DNA of 64,000 bases from Pseudoduganella rivuli (lineage in GTDB: Bacteria > Pseudomonadota > Gammaproteobacteria > Burkholderiales > Burkholderiaceae_D): positions 1 to 64,000 of the forward strand of contig NZ_WKJJ01000026.1 in NCBI RefSeq assembly GCF_009674485.1, written 5' to 3'. A program made the translations under genes and the position numbers. This document shows positions 32,547 to 41,555 of the stretch, piece after piece. The notes under the pieces were generated by a model. The model had not been told where the DNA came from, did no database searches, and was given only the letters and a program-made list of their open reading frames with translations. Positions within the stretch are counted from its first letter, which is position 1. The number at the start of each line of letters is the position of its first letter.

Positions 32547-33110
32547 CTAAACGAAGCAATGCTGGAAAAAATTGGGAATGCCGCCGGCGCGGATTTTCTG
32601 CTCCCACAGATCAGGCCAGACACCCGCCATGCGCCAGAACACGCGGCATTGCTGAAGGTATTCCAGCACCGGCGTCACGTGGCCCGCTTTCAGCAAGCTC
32701 TTGGCCAGGTGCATGGTGGGACCAAAACTGAGCAGTTGCGGCGAGCCCGGCGTGTCGCCCGAGGCATGCAGTTCCGCGATGGCGGTCGCCGCATCGCCGG
32801 ACTGCAATGCCAGCAAACCCAATACCGTATGGCCCAGGTGGATGGCATTGCCATAGTTCCAGTCGTCGCGGTAAGACGGCGCCAGCGCCAGCGCGCGCTC
32901 CGCCAGTTGCCGCGCTTCGTCAAATTGTGCGAGATGAAAGGCCGCCGCCGCAGCGCGCGCCATAAACGTGAACGCTTCGTAGTCGTTTTGAGCGTTGGCA
33001 TACTGCGCCATGACCACCGGCGCCTGCTTGAGGTAGATCTGCCGCAGCGACGCCTCTTGTTCAGGCGTGAGCGGTTCTGCTTCTGATTGCGCTTCGTACC
33101 CGAACGTCAT
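32547..33110 (-). CDS. Helical repeat (TPR-like) cytoplasmic protein
   Basis: A 187-residue soluble protein of TPR-like helix pairs, best seen at DEARQLAERALALAPSY and VLGLLALQSGDAATAIAELHASG. No enzyme motif is present. It is preceded by an AT-rich leader (33120-33175) with GATAATTATC, a possible promoter or Fur-like region. Function unknown. Confidence 0.65.
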   Translation of the reverse strand: MTFGYEAQSEAEPLTPEQEASLRQIYLKQAPVVMAQYANAQNDYEAFTFMARAAAAAFHLAQFDEARQLAERALALAPSYRDDWNYGNAIHLGHTVLGLLALQSGDAATAIAELHASGDTPGSPQLLSFGPTMHLAKSLLKAGHVTPVLEYLQQCRVFWRMAGVWPDLWEQKIRAGGIPNFFQHCFV

Positions 33111-33190
33111 GCCGGCTCCCGTTAGACCGATTCATTAGTGTGATTAATTTGATAATTATCATAATCATATTAGTGCGATCGGGCAACTGG

Positions 33191-33220
33191 AAAAAAAACG
33201 GGGCGCACGCGGCGCCCCGT
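33191..33220 (-). terminator. Intrinsic terminator of S8 peptidase 1
   Basis: On the minus strand, a GC-rich stem ACGGGGCGC / GCGCCCCGT is followed by eight T residues, 22 bases after the peptidase stop codon. Confidence 0.85.
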
Positions 33221-33242
33221 TCAGTCTTTCAGGAATGACCGA

Positions 33243-34808
33243 TTACTTGCCGCAGCCCAGCGACTTGATGCGGTCATACGCGGCCTTGGCCTGCACCAGA
33301 CCATAGCCGGTGTAGACGTCGCGGCCGGCGGCGTTCAGGTCCTTGGCGCTCTTGGTCAGCGAGGTGCGGATCTGTGCGCCCGTGCAGGTTGGGAAGTAGC
33401 TCCACACCAGTGCGGCAACAGCGGACACGTGCGGGGTTGCCATCGACGTGCCGTCGTAGAAGCTGTAGTTGGTTGCCTTCACCGCCACCGTTGCCGATGC
33501 GCCCAGTTGCGCCTTCATGGCCGCGCCATCGGTATCCGATGCGGTCACCGATGGGATGGTGGTCACGGTGGTGCCCAGCGTGCCGCCGAAGCCGCCTGCC
33601 GCGTTGTTGTACACCACGGCGCCGACGCCACCGCTGGCTTTGCAGTTGCTCACTTTGGTGGCGAAGTCCACGGTGCCGCGCGAGATCAGGCAGACTTTGC
33701 CGGCCATGGCGCTGTTGACCACATCGCCCAGGCCGAAGTCGGCCAGTGGGCCGGTTGCGCTGATTTTCGGCGAACCGTCCATTGCGCCCGGTGCGTAGGT
33801 GGAAGCACCCACCACCAGGGTTGGCTCGGCGCCCGCGCCCATCGGCACGGTCGACAACACGTTCACGCCAGGACCGGCGATTTCCACTTTGCTGTTGTAT
33901 TGCGAGAAGGTGGCCCAGTTCAGGCTTTCATCCACGGCAGCCACGCTCATCACGCTGGCGTAGCCGGCCGGGTACGACACCACGGTGTTGCCATCGTTAC
34001 CGGCGGCAGCGATCGACAGGGCGCCGGCCGTTTGCAGCGAATCGAAGGCGCGCTGTTCGGTGCGGCTCGACGACGCGCCACCCAGCGACATGCTGACCAC
34101 GTTGGCCTTGGCGGCCGCGCACTTGTTAGCGGCGGTGGCCAGGGTCGACGAATAGGCCCAGCCATCGGCGCCGAACACTTTGACGATGTGCAGGTTCAGC
34201 TTGCGGTTCGGGTTCACGCCCACCACGCCAACGCCGCTGTTGTTAATGCCGGCGATGGTGCCCGCCACGTGCGAACCGTGGTGGTTTTCATCGGTGTACC
34301 ACCAGCCGGTGCCGCTGTCGTATTCGCCGGTCACGATGTTGCCGCTCAGGTCTTCGTGGGCACGGTCGTAGCCGGAGTCGATGATGCAGACTTTACGGTT
34401 GCCGGTGCTGGCGTCGGACAGCTGGTCCGCCTGCACGGCCTTGATACCCCACGGTACCAGTTGGCCCAGGATGTACGGCGTGCCGGTCGACGGCGTGGTG
34501 CCGGCGAAGGCGACACGCTTGACGTCTTCTTCCACGTATTCCACGTTCGGGTTGTGCGCCAGGCCGTTCAGCGCCTGGGTCGGCACTTCGATCGCCATCG
34601 CATCCATGCCGAAGATTTCGTGTTTGACCGCGCCTTTGGCCGCTTTGACGGCAGCGTGCACGTCGGCAGCTTTGCCTGGTTTGAAGGCGACGATGACACG
34701 GGTGGTGTCGGCTGCTGCGGCGGCATGGCCGGCCGCGCCCAGGGCGGCGGCGGCGCAAGCCAGTTTCACTGCGAGGGCGATTTTGGAAGTACGCGAAATC
34801 CCGATCAT
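33243..34808 (-). CDS. Secreted S8 (subtilisin-like) serine peptidase 1
   Basis: A 521-residue secreted peptidase. The signal peptide is residues 1-33 and the I9-type propeptide about 34-100 (TTRVIVAFKPGK to EYVEEDV). The catalytic triad is D144 (CIIDSGYD), H177 (HHGSHVAGT) and S455 (GTSMATPHVSA), with oxyanion N271. A protease-associated domain is inserted at about 350-445, so the serine is far from the histidine. The ATG at 34808 follows GGAGAG; an upstream in-frame extension is not signal-like. It is closely similar to the peptidase at 49432-50994. Probably exported and used to degrade external protein. Confidence 0.93.
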   Translation of the reverse strand: MIGISRTSKIALAVKLACAAAALGAAGHAAAAADTTRVIVAFKPGKAADVHAAVKAAKGAVKHEIFGMDAMAIEVPTQALNGLAHNPNVEYVEEDVKRVAFAGTTPSTGTPYILGQLVPWGIKAVQADQLSDASTGNRKVCIIDSGYDRAHEDLSGNIVTGEYDSGTGWWYTDENHHGSHVAGTIAGINNSGVGVVGVNPNRKLNLHIVKVFGADGWAYSSTLATAANKCAAAKANVVSMSLGGASSSRTEQRAFDSLQTAGALSIAAAGNDGNTVVSYPAGYASVMSVAAVDESLNWATFSQYNSKVEIAGPGVNVLSTVPMGAGAEPTLVVGASTYAPGAMDGSPKISATGPLADFGLGDVVNSAMAGKVCLISRGTVDFATKVSNCKASGGVGAVVYNNAAGGFGGTLGTTVTTIPSVTASDTDGAAMKAQLGASATVAVKATNYSFYDGTSMATPHVSAVAALVWSYFPTCTGAQIRTSLTKSAKDLNAAGRDVYTGYGLVQAKAAYDRIKSLGCGK

Positions 34809-35014
34809 TTGATTCTCTCCGATAGTGTCTGTATGGCGTAGTACGCCTTTTGTTTTCTCGTCCCGGGAGGGAGGATCAGCTCCGCAACCAGGCAGGCGCC
34901 CAGTGTAGAAGCGTTCCACGTCAGAAAACAATCTGTCAGGCCGTTAATTTTTAGAAGGAATTATTTAACGTTGTTTGCACGCGTCAGTTCTGTTTTATTC
35001 TGAACACCGGTTAC

Positions 35015-35040
35015 AAAAATGTCTCAAATGAGACATTTTT
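35015..35040. terminator. Bidirectional intrinsic terminator
   Basis: Perfect 12-base arms, AAAAATGTCTCA and TGAGACATTTTT, with a 2-base loop. T-runs occur on both strands. It lies 15 bases past the DUF3147 stop. Confidence 0.8.
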
Positions 35041-35054
35041 ATTGCGGAGCAGCA

Positions 35055-35405
35055 TCACAACAGGTCGATGCCGAAGCGCCGCATCAGCAGCGCAAACAGG
35101 CCAAAACAGGTCACGGTCAATACGACGCAGGCCGCCAGCGTGGGCCAGAAGCCCAGCCGGGGCAGCAACAGCGGGAAAGCCAGGAACATCGGCAAGGTCG
35201 GGATGACGTACCAGAAGGTGTACCAGGCGTGGTTGGCGATTTTCTCTTGCGGCTGCTGCTCCACGTACAGCCAGATCAGCGTCAGGATGGTAACGAGGGG
35301 AAGCGCGGCGATCAGGCCGCCCAGCCTGTCGCTGCGCCTGGCAACTTCCGATACCAGCGCAACGACCGCCGCGGTCAGCAAATATTTTGTGATCAGCCAG
35401 GGCAT
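35055..35405 (-). CDS. DUF3147 membrane protein
   Basis: A 116-residue inner-membrane protein with four helices, matching the DUF3147 pattern (KYLLTAAVVALVSEVARRSDRLGG at the start, TFWYVIPTLPMFLAFPLLLPR in the second half, shown shortened). The function of the family is unknown. It reads from a small cluster with the DUF4242 gene, 31 bases apart, so the two may be cotranscribed. Confidence 0.8.
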   Translation of the reverse strand: MPWLITKYLLTAAVVALVSEVARRSDRLGGLIAALPLVTILTLIWLYVEQQPQEKIANHAWYTFWYVIPTLPMFLAFPLLLPRLGFWPTLAACVVLTVTCFGLFALLMRRFGIDLL

Positions 35406-35436
35406 GGTGCGGGGACGTGGCGGGATGCCAGCGACG

Positions 35437-35709
35437 TCACTCGGCTGTCGTCGGATCGATCACTGTTTTGACTTCCGACACTTTGTTAGCAGGGAAACCG
35501 CCCTGGCGCGCATGCTCCCGGACAAGTTCTTCATTCGGCGCGATGTACACGCAATAGATTTTATCGTCGGTCACGTAACTCTCGACCCACTGGATCGTCG
35601 GTCCCAGTTCGCGCAGCACACCGCACGATTTGGCGGATATCGATTGCAGGTCGGCGGCGCCCAGTTTGCCGGCCCCGGGAATGTCTCGTTCGATCACATA
35701 CTTTGGCAT
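35437..35709 (-). CDS. DUF4242 family protein
   Basis: A 90-residue cytoplasmic protein matching the DUF4242 pattern: KYVIERDIPGAGKL, the central VLRELGP..WVESYVTDDKIYCVYIA, and EHARQGGFPANKVSEV. Members are small ferredoxin-like-fold proteins annotated as nickel-binding in some genomes; that role is not established here. The start is the second ATG (35709), with AGGAG 6 bases upstream. Confidence 0.85.
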   Translation of the reverse strand: MPKYVIERDIPGAGKLGAADLQSISAKSCGVLRELGPTIQWVESYVTDDKIYCVYIAPNEELVREHARQGGFPANKVSEVKTVIDPTTAE

Positions 35710-35777
35710 GGTCATCTCCTGGTATTGGTTGCGATGGTCCAGCTGCGGGTTGCTGCAACCGGAGCGGCCCGCTCCTG

Positions 35778-36698
35778 TCAGCTTAGCGCATTACCCGGCC
35801 GGTTCCCATACAATACGGCGGCGGCATGCATTAGTCTGTCGCGCTGTTCAATTTTTTCGAGTTGCGCGGCGGGCAGCTTGCCGGCGCCGTTGGCGGCGCC
35901 CCACACGGCGCCCGCCATGGCGCTGATGGTGTCGACATCGCCGCTGCCTGCCGCGATGAAGCGCAGCATGTCCAGGAATGGCTGGTGCATGAAGCGCAGC
36001 GCCGCATACACGCCGGTCACGCAGGATTCGCTGGCTGAAATCTTGTTGCCCAGCGCGCGGGCCACGTCGCGCGCGGCCGGCGCGTCGCCCGCCGCCAGCC
36101 ATTTTTCGGCAATCGCCATCCGCGTCACGAACGCCTCGCTGCTGCAATGGCTGGCCGCCTGCCGCAATAGCGCGAGCGGCTCTTCTCCCGCCAGCGCCAG
36201 CGCGGTGGCGGACGCCAGCAGCACCGCGCCCTCGATACCGAGTGGATGGGCGTGCGTTATGCTGGCCGATGTGCGGGCCGCATCCAGCAGCATGCCGGGC
36301 CGCTGCGCAAAGTACAGGCCGATCACCGGCGCGCGCATCGCGCCGCCATTGCCATACGAGCCCTCCGGATAAATGGCGCGGTTGGCCTGCTGCCAATGCA
36401 TGCCGCGCCGGATGCGCTTCAGCAGCCGCGCCGCCCCGGGTCCGTAACCCCGGCTCCAGTGATAACTGGCGGCGAAGCGGCGCGCCACGTCATCGGCATT
36501 GAGCGCGCGGTGTTCCGCCAGCGATTCCGCCAGGTCCAGCGACATCTGCGTGTCGTCGGTCCAGCGCATTTCACCTTTGCTGGTGGTGCCGATCAAGCGC
36601 CACAGCGTGCGTTCAAGCGGGCCGCCTTCGTATGGCGCACCGAGCGCATCACCCAGTGCGAGGCCCAGCAGGCATCCCTGGTATTTTTCGAGCGACAT
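35778..36698 (-). CDS. ADP-ribosylglycohydrolase family protein
   Basis: A 306-residue all-helical enzyme of the ADP-ribosylglycohydrolase (DraG/ARH3) family. Metal-ligand regions are LGDALGAPYEGG and WTDDTQMSLDLAES at the N-terminus and SGDVDTISAMAGAVWGA near the C-terminus, split by helical segments. The family removes ADP-ribose from proteins or small molecules using Mg or Mn. No toxin or ADP-ribosyltransferase partner is nearby, so the substrate is open. It is preceded by the GNAT and hydrolase genes on the same strand. Confidence 0.92.
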   Translation of the reverse strand: MSLEKYQGCLLGLALGDALGAPYEGGPLERTLWRLIGTTSKGEMRWTDDTQMSLDLAESLAEHRALNADDVARRFAASYHWSRGYGPGAARLLKRIRRGMHWQQANRAIYPEGSYGNGGAMRAPVIGLYFAQRPGMLLDAARTSASITHAHPLGIEGAVLLASATALALAGEEPLALLRQAASHCSSEAFVTRMAIAEKWLAAGDAPAARDVARALGNKISASESCVTGVYAALRFMHQPFLDMLRFIAAGSGDVDTISAMAGAVWGAANGAGKLPAAQLEKIEQRDRLMHAAAVLYGNRPGNALS

Positions 36699-36743
36699 GG
36701 CATTCTCCGGACATGGCCTTACCGGCCATCATACGCCGCCGCG

Positions 36744-37217
36744 CTATGGGGCGATCAAGTCCAGCGCCAGGAATTGGGTCCCCGGCACCGGATTGAAGGC
36801 GACCGGCGGCGCCGGGCGAAATCCCAGCGCCGCGTAGATGCCCTGTGCCGCGACAAACTCGGGCAAGACATCGAGGCAGACGCGCGCGTAACCCGCCTCC
36901 CGCGCCTCGGACAGCAGCCGCTCGACCATCCGGCGTCCGGCGCCCTGCCCCCGCGCGGCTGGCCGCATGTACACGCGCTTCATTTCACAGGTGGCGCCAT
37001 CGACCTTGCGCAGCGCGCCACAGCCGACCACTGCGTCACCGCTCCACGCAAGCAGCAGGCGGCCGTCGGGCGCGGCGTACTTGCCCGGCAGTGCGGCAAA
37101 TTCGGCCTCGTACTCCTGGAAGCCGAGGCTCACCGTCGGACTGCCGACATATTCGCGGAAGATGGCGATCACGCGCTCGAGGTCTTCCGGGAAGTTGGCG
37201 GGCCTAATTTCAATCAT
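36744..37217 (-). CDS. GNAT-family N-acetyltransferase
   Basis: A 157-residue acetyltransferase with the acetyl-CoA motif A region MKRVYMRPAARGQGAGRRMVERLL, shown here shortened as RPAARGQGAGRRM, and the later NP-type FVAAQGIYAALGFRPAPP. It probably acts on a small amine or amino acid; the substrate is unknown. Its ATG overlaps the hydrolase stop by 8 bases, suggesting coupled expression. Confidence 0.9.
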   Translation of the reverse strand: MIEIRPANFPEDLERVIAIFREYVGSPTVSLGFQEYEAEFAALPGKYAAPDGRLLLAWSGDAVVGCGALRKVDGATCEMKRVYMRPAARGQGAGRRMVERLLSEAREAGYARVCLDVLPEFVAAQGIYAALGFRPAPPVAFNPVPGTQFLALDLIAP

Positions 37218-37950
37218 TGGACAATTGGCGCAAGGCCTCCACCACTGCCGGCCATGCGCTGCTGAGGGGATCGATCACGGCGAAATGGCCGCTGTCCGGC
37301 AATTCCACCAGGCGTGTTTTTGGGAAGGCGGCGCAGTACGACGCCGCCACGGCGGGCGGTACGATGTCATCCGTGCCGCCCTGCACGATGGTGGCCGCCA
37401 CGGCGGGCGCGGGCAATTGCAGCGGGTCGACATCCGGCCGCGACGCGGGGTCCGTGCCAAGGAATCCTTGGACGGCGCCATCGCCCAGGTGCAGCCTGTG
37501 CGCCAGGCGCAGGTCGGCCGCGGGCGCCAGCGCGACCACGCCTTGCAGTGCGGCCGGCGCGCACGTGGCGGCCGCCCACAGCACCAGGTGGCCACCGGCG
37601 GAATGGCCGATCAGCAGCAGCTTGCCGTTGTGCCGCTCCGCCATGGCCGGTACGCTCTCCAGTGCTGCTGCAATGTCGTGCAGGGTGGCGTCGGGCTGGC
37701 CGGGGATGCGGCGGTATTCCAGCGTGGCGACGGTCCAGCCGGCGGCGGCCAGTGCACTCGACATCGCCTCGGCGTGCTCCCTGTCGTACTGCGGTTTCCA
37801 GAAGCCACCGTGGATCAGCACGACCAATGGCAGTTGCGCTCCGCGCTGGCCGAAGCGGATGTCGGCCACCTGGTCCGGCTCACTGCCATAGGCGACGGTG
37901 AGGTCGGGAGGGGTTGCCTTGCGGGTCAGGATGGAGAGGTCTTCGGCCAT
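37210..37950 (-). CDS. Alpha/beta hydrolase
   Basis: A 246-residue hydrolase. The oxyanion region is IHGGFWKPQYD, the nucleophile elbow LIGHSAGGHLV, the acid QGGTDDIVPP and the base DSGHFAVIDP. It resembles kynurenine formamidase-like or esterase/lipase (BD-FAE) proteins. The start at 37950 (MAEDLSILTRK) is preferred over an upstream in-frame ATG at 38010. It overlaps the GNAT gene and probably shares its transcript. Confidence 0.9.
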   Translation of the reverse strand: MAEDLSILTRKATPPDLTVAYGSEPDQVADIRFGQRGAQLPLVVLIHGGFWKPQYDREHAEAMSSALAAAGWTVATLEYRRIPGQPDATLHDIAAALESVPAMAERHNGKLLLIGHSAGGHLVLWAAATCAPAALQGVVALAPAADLRLAHRLHLGDGAVQGFLGTDPASRPDVDPLQLPAPAVAATIVQGGTDDIVPPAVAASYCAAFPKTRLVELPDSGHFAVIDPLSSAWPAVVEALRQLSND

Positions 37951-37997
37951 GGGGGTCCTTGTGGTGTGGGGTGCTTTCAGCGTTGGTTTCAGTGACG

Positions 37998-38567
37998 CTA
38001 CGGGTACCACGCTTTGGGTACATGCCGCAGCAGCGACAGTTTGTTGTTATGCCAGCGGTAATACGAGATACCGCGCCGTTTGCTGTCCTCTTCCGGCATG
38101 CCGAAGAGGATCAATAACTGGCTATCCGGCTTGAATTTGAGCGAACCCGCGTTCGGCCAACGGGGCTTGCCGTCAAAGAGCGCATCCTCGATGTTGTTGG
38201 CAGCGTTGAGCGTCACGCCATCGGGATGAAAAACCGTTCCGGTCATGGCGTCAATAATGGTGATTTGCACACATTCGGCTCCGCATCCCCACGTTGCGAG
38301 GATGTAGTGGCCGGCAAAGTTGGGCTTTTCACGGGACCATTCCCTGATCCGGGTTCGGTACATCCGGGTGCGGTCATCCGCGTTCAATTTCGGTGCCGCA
38401 TTGGCGCCCGTGTAGACCGGAACAGGATAGGATGCGAATCGCGGGGCGCCGCGCGGAATGTCCGACAGGCGGATCGTGAATTCGTCGTAGTCGTCATCCT
38501 GCGCTGATACCGGGATGGTGGCGGCAAATAGCAGGGCAACGGTTGCAATCAGGTGGAGTATTTTCAT
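37998..38567 (-). CDS. Exported protein of unknown function
   Basis: A 189-residue secreted protein: signal MKILHLIATVALLFAATIPVSA, then an acidic start. Mid-protein it has NFAGHYILATWGCGAECVQI, with a cysteine pair, and a C-terminal beta segment. I recognise a recurring shape of bacterial periplasmic hypotheticals but no function. Downstream of a small membrane gene and upstream of the hydrolase. Confidence 0.6.
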   Translation of the reverse strand: MKILHLIATVALLFAATIPVSAQDDDYDEFTIRLSDIPRGAPRFASYPVPVYTGANAAPKLNADDRTRMYRTRIREWSREKPNFAGHYILATWGCGAECVQITIIDAMTGTVFHPDGVTLNAANNIEDALFDGKPRWPNAGSLKFKPDSQLLILFGMPEEDSKRRGISYYRWHNNKLSLLRHVPKAWYP

Positions 38568-38604
38568 GAGGCCATATTTGCGGCATTAGCCGATATGTTG
38601 TCCA

Positions 38605-38970
38605 TTAGCTTCCCCGAGACGCGAGAAGCAAAACCCCAACGGCGATGAAGACGACCCACGACAAATGCCTGCCACGGGTGAAGTAAAGGGGAAAGGCTGC
38701 GGACACCAAAGCAGCGCCCCCAATGACCGTCAAGACCTGGTCGCTGGAAACGGCTCCGTTCCCGGAAGAATAGACGAGGAATGCCAGGGCGCCCCATGCA
38801 ACCGTGATGAGATGCCACACGAAACGCAACGTCCCCATCGTGAACGCGGCGCTTCCCAGCACTTTGGGCAGGTTATCGCGCCTGGAGAGGCGGATGAGTA
38901 TGTAGCGCTCGCCCAGGTACGAATGCGCCAGGCCCATCAGCAATAGAAGGATCGTCGCAATCGCCAGCAT
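38605..38970 (-). CDS. Small integral membrane protein
   Basis: A 121-residue protein with about four helices. The N-terminus MLAIATILLLLMGLAHSYLGE resembles small DoxX-like or DUF-type membrane proteins; the central SAAFTMGTLRFVWHLITVAWG is conserved-looking. No role can be given. Confidence 0.65.
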   Translation of the reverse strand: MLAIATILLLLMGLAHSYLGERYILIRLSRRDNLPKVLGSAAFTMGTLRFVWHLITVAWGALAFLVYSSGNGAVSSDQVLTVIGGAALVSAAFPLYFTRGRHLSWVVFIAVGVLLLASRGS

Positions 38971-39338
38971 GTGTGGCGTCTAGCGAGGCTGAATAAAATC
39001 CCGTTGTGCGTGCGCATGCGCGACATCAACGGTGATTTCAACAGTAGATCGCGTTGTATTTTTAATCATCCCTACAGTTTGCCGGAAATGTGCCACGGCA
39101 TGCAAGGCTACTGTCGTTTCTAACGGCAGGCTGTACGGGCAGCACGGCCAGCGTGGCCCGCCATCGGACTGATCATAAAACTGGAACGCGATTCCGGGGC
39201 AAGGTCGCGGGCATGGCCGCGTACATGGCGCGGGCCAGCGACATGAAGCTGGTGCACTGGGGGGAATCGATCCGCTGGTCCGGGCCGGTGCTGATGTGGC
39301 AGGCCCCGGTCTGCTGGCCTCATGCGTCAGACCACTGC
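38971..39338. other. Gene-free stretch, possibly degenerate
   Basis: I see no supported gene here. One plus-strand frame, about 39090-39344, contains GMAAYMARASDMKLVHWGES, which loosely recalls the NADPH-binding stretch of thioredoxin-reductase-like flavoproteins, but nothing around it fits. The minus strand offers only low-complexity Pro/Ala frames. It may be leftover of a lost gene. Confidence 0.3.
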
Positions 39339-39680
39339 TTATAAGCCAACTCCCCAACGTTGAACCCGAACTTGCTCTACGCGGTCATCCTTTGAGACAT
39401 CGACAACGACCACCACGTCGTACTCCACGATTAGTGCACGGCCGACGTTTCGCTCTGACGCATAGAACGCCTTCGTCATCTCCGGGCCGCTCACGCAACA
39501 CTTCAGCTCAAGACCATTAGCGGCAAAGAGCGCTTTGGCATCGGCAAGTGGTGTGCCAGTGGGCAGGCGGGCGGCTGTAGTCTCGGTCCAGTATTGCTCT
39601 CGTTCATAAACGCGAGCCATTGAGCAACCTGCCAAGAGCAGTACCGAAACTACGGCGGAAACAATGCGTAAGTTTGTCAT
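39339..39680 (-). CDS. Small lipoprotein
   Basis: A 113-residue protein with a clear lipobox (VLLLAGC at residues 13-19) and a mature domain with CCVSG, spaced by acidic segments. It ends VRVQRWGVGL. The family is not recognised. One of a run of short minus-strand genes. Confidence 0.6.
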   Translation of the reverse strand: MTNLRIVSAVVSVLLLAGCSMARVYEREQYWTETTAARLPTGTPLADAKALFAANGLELKCCVSGPEMTKAFYASERNVGRALIVEYDVVVVVDVSKDDRVEQVRVQRWGVGL

Positions 39681-39827
39681 GTGAGATGCAAGACCAAAAG
39701 GGATAACGACGCAGTATAAAAACCGTATTGTGCTCGCATTCGCGGCACTCCTGGCGATTTTATCAGTTGGCAGTGTTCAGGATTGGGCGTTTTGCGGTAA
39801 CCCGTCCTTGCGCCCAACGATTGGTGT

Positions 39828-40235
39828 TCAGCAAAATGGCATCACCATTCCGGGCAAGACTTGGTAGATAGCCCACATGACACCGTCAAGAATGTACGAC
39901 CAAAAGACGCCTACGAAAAGTGTAGCGTTAATTAGCCTGGTATTCCTTCGAAAACCATAAAAAATGCTTAACGCGATCGCCCAAGCGAGAAAACGAATCG
40001 GTATAGCCCCCACGAAAATCGCTGTATCTGAAACGTGCTCAGGATGCCACCAAGCGAGCACAGCAAAATACAGGAGTCCCCCTATGAAACCGATACCTGT
40101 CTTAGCAAAACCGAATCGAATTGGACTTACGCTCACCTCGGAAAAACGGTTCAACTGGTGCGCAAAAAGCGAATAACCAGCTATTTTTACAGTGGCATAT
40201 GCAAGCGCGGCCAAGGGGCTGGGGATCATCGGCAT
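39828..40235 (-). CDS. Small integral membrane protein
   Basis: A 135-residue protein with about four helices (LAALAYATVKIAGYSLF, FIGGLLYFAVLAWW, FLAWAIALSIFYGF, and a final helix). No known family. It is one of a series of short genes of lower GC content. A long imperfect inverted repeat (ATTGGGCG..CGCCCAACGAT, 39782-39821) follows its stop on the minus strand. Confidence 0.6.
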   Translation of the reverse strand: MPMIPSPLAALAYATVKIAGYSLFAHQLNRFSEVSVSPIRFGFAKTGIGFIGGLLYFAVLAWWHPEHVSDTAIFVGAIPIRFLAWAIALSIFYGFRRNTRLINATLFVGVFWSYILDGVMWAIYQVLPGMVMPFC

Positions 40236-40262
40236 TTTTCAGACCAATGTGAAAATCTACCT

Positions 40263-40285
40263 AGCCGCGCGGATGTTGCGCGGCT
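40263..40285 (-). terminator. Hairpin after the 117-residue secreted gene
   Basis: Arms AGCCGCGC and GCGCGGCT (40263-40270, 40278-40285), loop of 7. On the minus strand it follows the 40327-40680 gene, with only a weak T-rich tail. Confidence 0.4.
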
Positions 40286-40326
40286 CCGGTGGAATTCTGG
40301 GTTGGGACGCATACACACTTTGATCT

Positions 40327-40680
40327 TTACCATTCATGGGCCTTTTGAAGAACACGCAGTACGGCAGAATTATCTTTGTAGCGTTTGCGAAGCGTAGCCT
40401 CGTCTCTGTCGAGTTGTACGCAACGGTACTTCTTCACAGCTACAGCAATCTCCCTTTGGCGTGCTGCGTCGTAAGGCTCCTCGCCTCCGAAGTGCGCACA
40501 CATGGCAATCCGCTCCGCGATCGCAGCGACATCCTTAGGCTGTCCCTTTGCGAGTTCCGCCAGTGGATCGGCTTCAGCATGGCCAATTGACGCTACTAAG
40601 ATCAAGCCGATAAGCATAGGTAGGCGAGGCAGAATAACTACCGGCTCCAGCGAAAGCCGCCGCATAGTCATTTCTCGCAT
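40327..40680 (-). CDS. Small secreted protein of unknown function
   Basis: A 117-residue protein with a signal-like hydrophobic N-terminus (PRLPMLIGLILVASIGHA) and a helical mature part (AIAERIAMCAHFGGEEPYDAARQREI). The ATG lies in an overlap of 13 bases with the following small gene. No family recognised. Confidence 0.55.
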   Translation of the reverse strand: MREMTMRRLSLEPVVILPRLPMLIGLILVASIGHAEADPLAELAKGQPKDVAAIAERIAMCAHFGGEEPYDAARQREIAVAVKKYRCVQLDRDEATLRKRYKDNSAVLRVLQKAHEW

Positions 40681-40832
40681 GTGCCAGTTTCATAGTTCCA
40701 GCGGTCACCGTTGTCGAGACAGTGATCGATGGCGATGAAATTTACTACCCAAATACCTATGGCAGCAAACGCTGCCACCACGACGCTTGCTAGCAAGACG
40801 TTTGCAAATATTTTTAGTTTAGATCGACTCAT
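40668..40832 (-). CDS. Very small single-helix membrane protein
   Basis: A 54-residue protein from the internal ATG at 40832: one helix (IFANVLLASVVVAAFAAIGIWVV, given in parts as NVLLASVVVAAFAAIGIW) then IDHCLDNGDRWNYETGTCEK. The C-terminus with two cysteines (HCLDNGDRWNYETGTCE) is a pattern I have seen in small Proteobacterial membrane proteins; their role is unknown. The longer frame up to 40892 is less likely. Confidence 0.5.
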   Translation of the reverse strand: MSRSKLKIFANVLLASVVVAAFAAIGIWVVNFIAIDHCLDNGDRWNYETGTCEK

Positions 40833-40936
40833 GTCGCCAATGTGAAAATTCACTGCCCGAGCGCGTAGCGCACAGGCAGAGATCACCGCCATCTTCGTCT
40901 GTGAATACCTTTACCAACGCAGATGCATCAAAACAA

Positions 40937-41407
40937 TTAGCTTGAGGAGGTGGTCGCATATCCGCTGGAATGAGCGTTAGGCCACGCCCGCGCTGCACGA
41001 AAGCCCACGGCGAAGCCGATGCCTGCCAATGCCCAAATGGCGGCGGCAACCGCCTCAAATGTGTCCACCAGGTCCGGACGCTTTACTGCGAGTGGAATGA
41101 GCAGCAGGCTGCGTAACAGGCAGATGCCGGCAATGGTGATCAGTGCGGTGCGCAGAAGCGGGAGGCGACGAACGACTCCGGCCGCTGAAAACGCATAGGC
41201 GCCACAAATGGCCATGAGCGCTGCAATGACGAGTGCACTAACAGGCGCGGGCCATGTACCCGCTTGGGCGGATACAACAATTGAAGGTGGTGCATGGAAA
41301 AACGCATACCAAGTAGCGCCGCCAAAGATGGCGCCGATGTGGATGGCTGCGCCGCACATGGCGATGACAGCTGCCAAAAAAATCCATCCGCGATTCGATG
41401 TCTGCAT
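40937..41407 (-). CDS. Integral membrane protein
   Basis: A 156-residue membrane protein with about five helices, starting MQTSNRGWIFLAAVIAMCGAA. The upstream extension to 41494 is unlikely to be translated. The C-terminal WPNAHSSGYATTSSS ends across the sequence GCCTAACGCTC (minus strand), which resembles an integron-cassette boundary, but no full attC site is seen. Function unknown. Confidence 0.6.
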   Translation of the reverse strand: MQTSNRGWIFLAAVIAMCGAAIHIGAIFGGATWYAFFHAPPSIVVSAQAGTWPAPVSALVIAALMAICGAYAFSAAGVVRRLPLLRTALITIAGICLLRSLLLIPLAVKRPDLVDTFEAVAAAIWALAGIGFAVGFRAARAWPNAHSSGYATTSSS

Positions 41408-41555
41408 GTAAGGCCTAAAATAGAGGTAACAGGCTGCCGGAACGCGCAGCGTGGAGGCAGTCCAGTTGACTGCAAAAAAGACCGTTCGCATCAAAGAAGC
41501 CTTGCAGTACGAGTTGTGTTTCAGCGCGATTCATGTGTAGCCCAACGTGTTTGAA

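Noticed and set aside
33151..33168. Fur-box-like AT stretch (GATAATTATCATAATCAT)
   Set aside because: Hexamer pattern is loose, and the downstream TPR-like gene has no iron link; more likely an ordinary AT-rich promoter.
39090..39344. 84-codon plus-strand frame with a thioredoxin-reductase-like stretch
   Set aside because: The resemblance is short, there is no start context, and the surrounding sequence does not match a flavoprotein.
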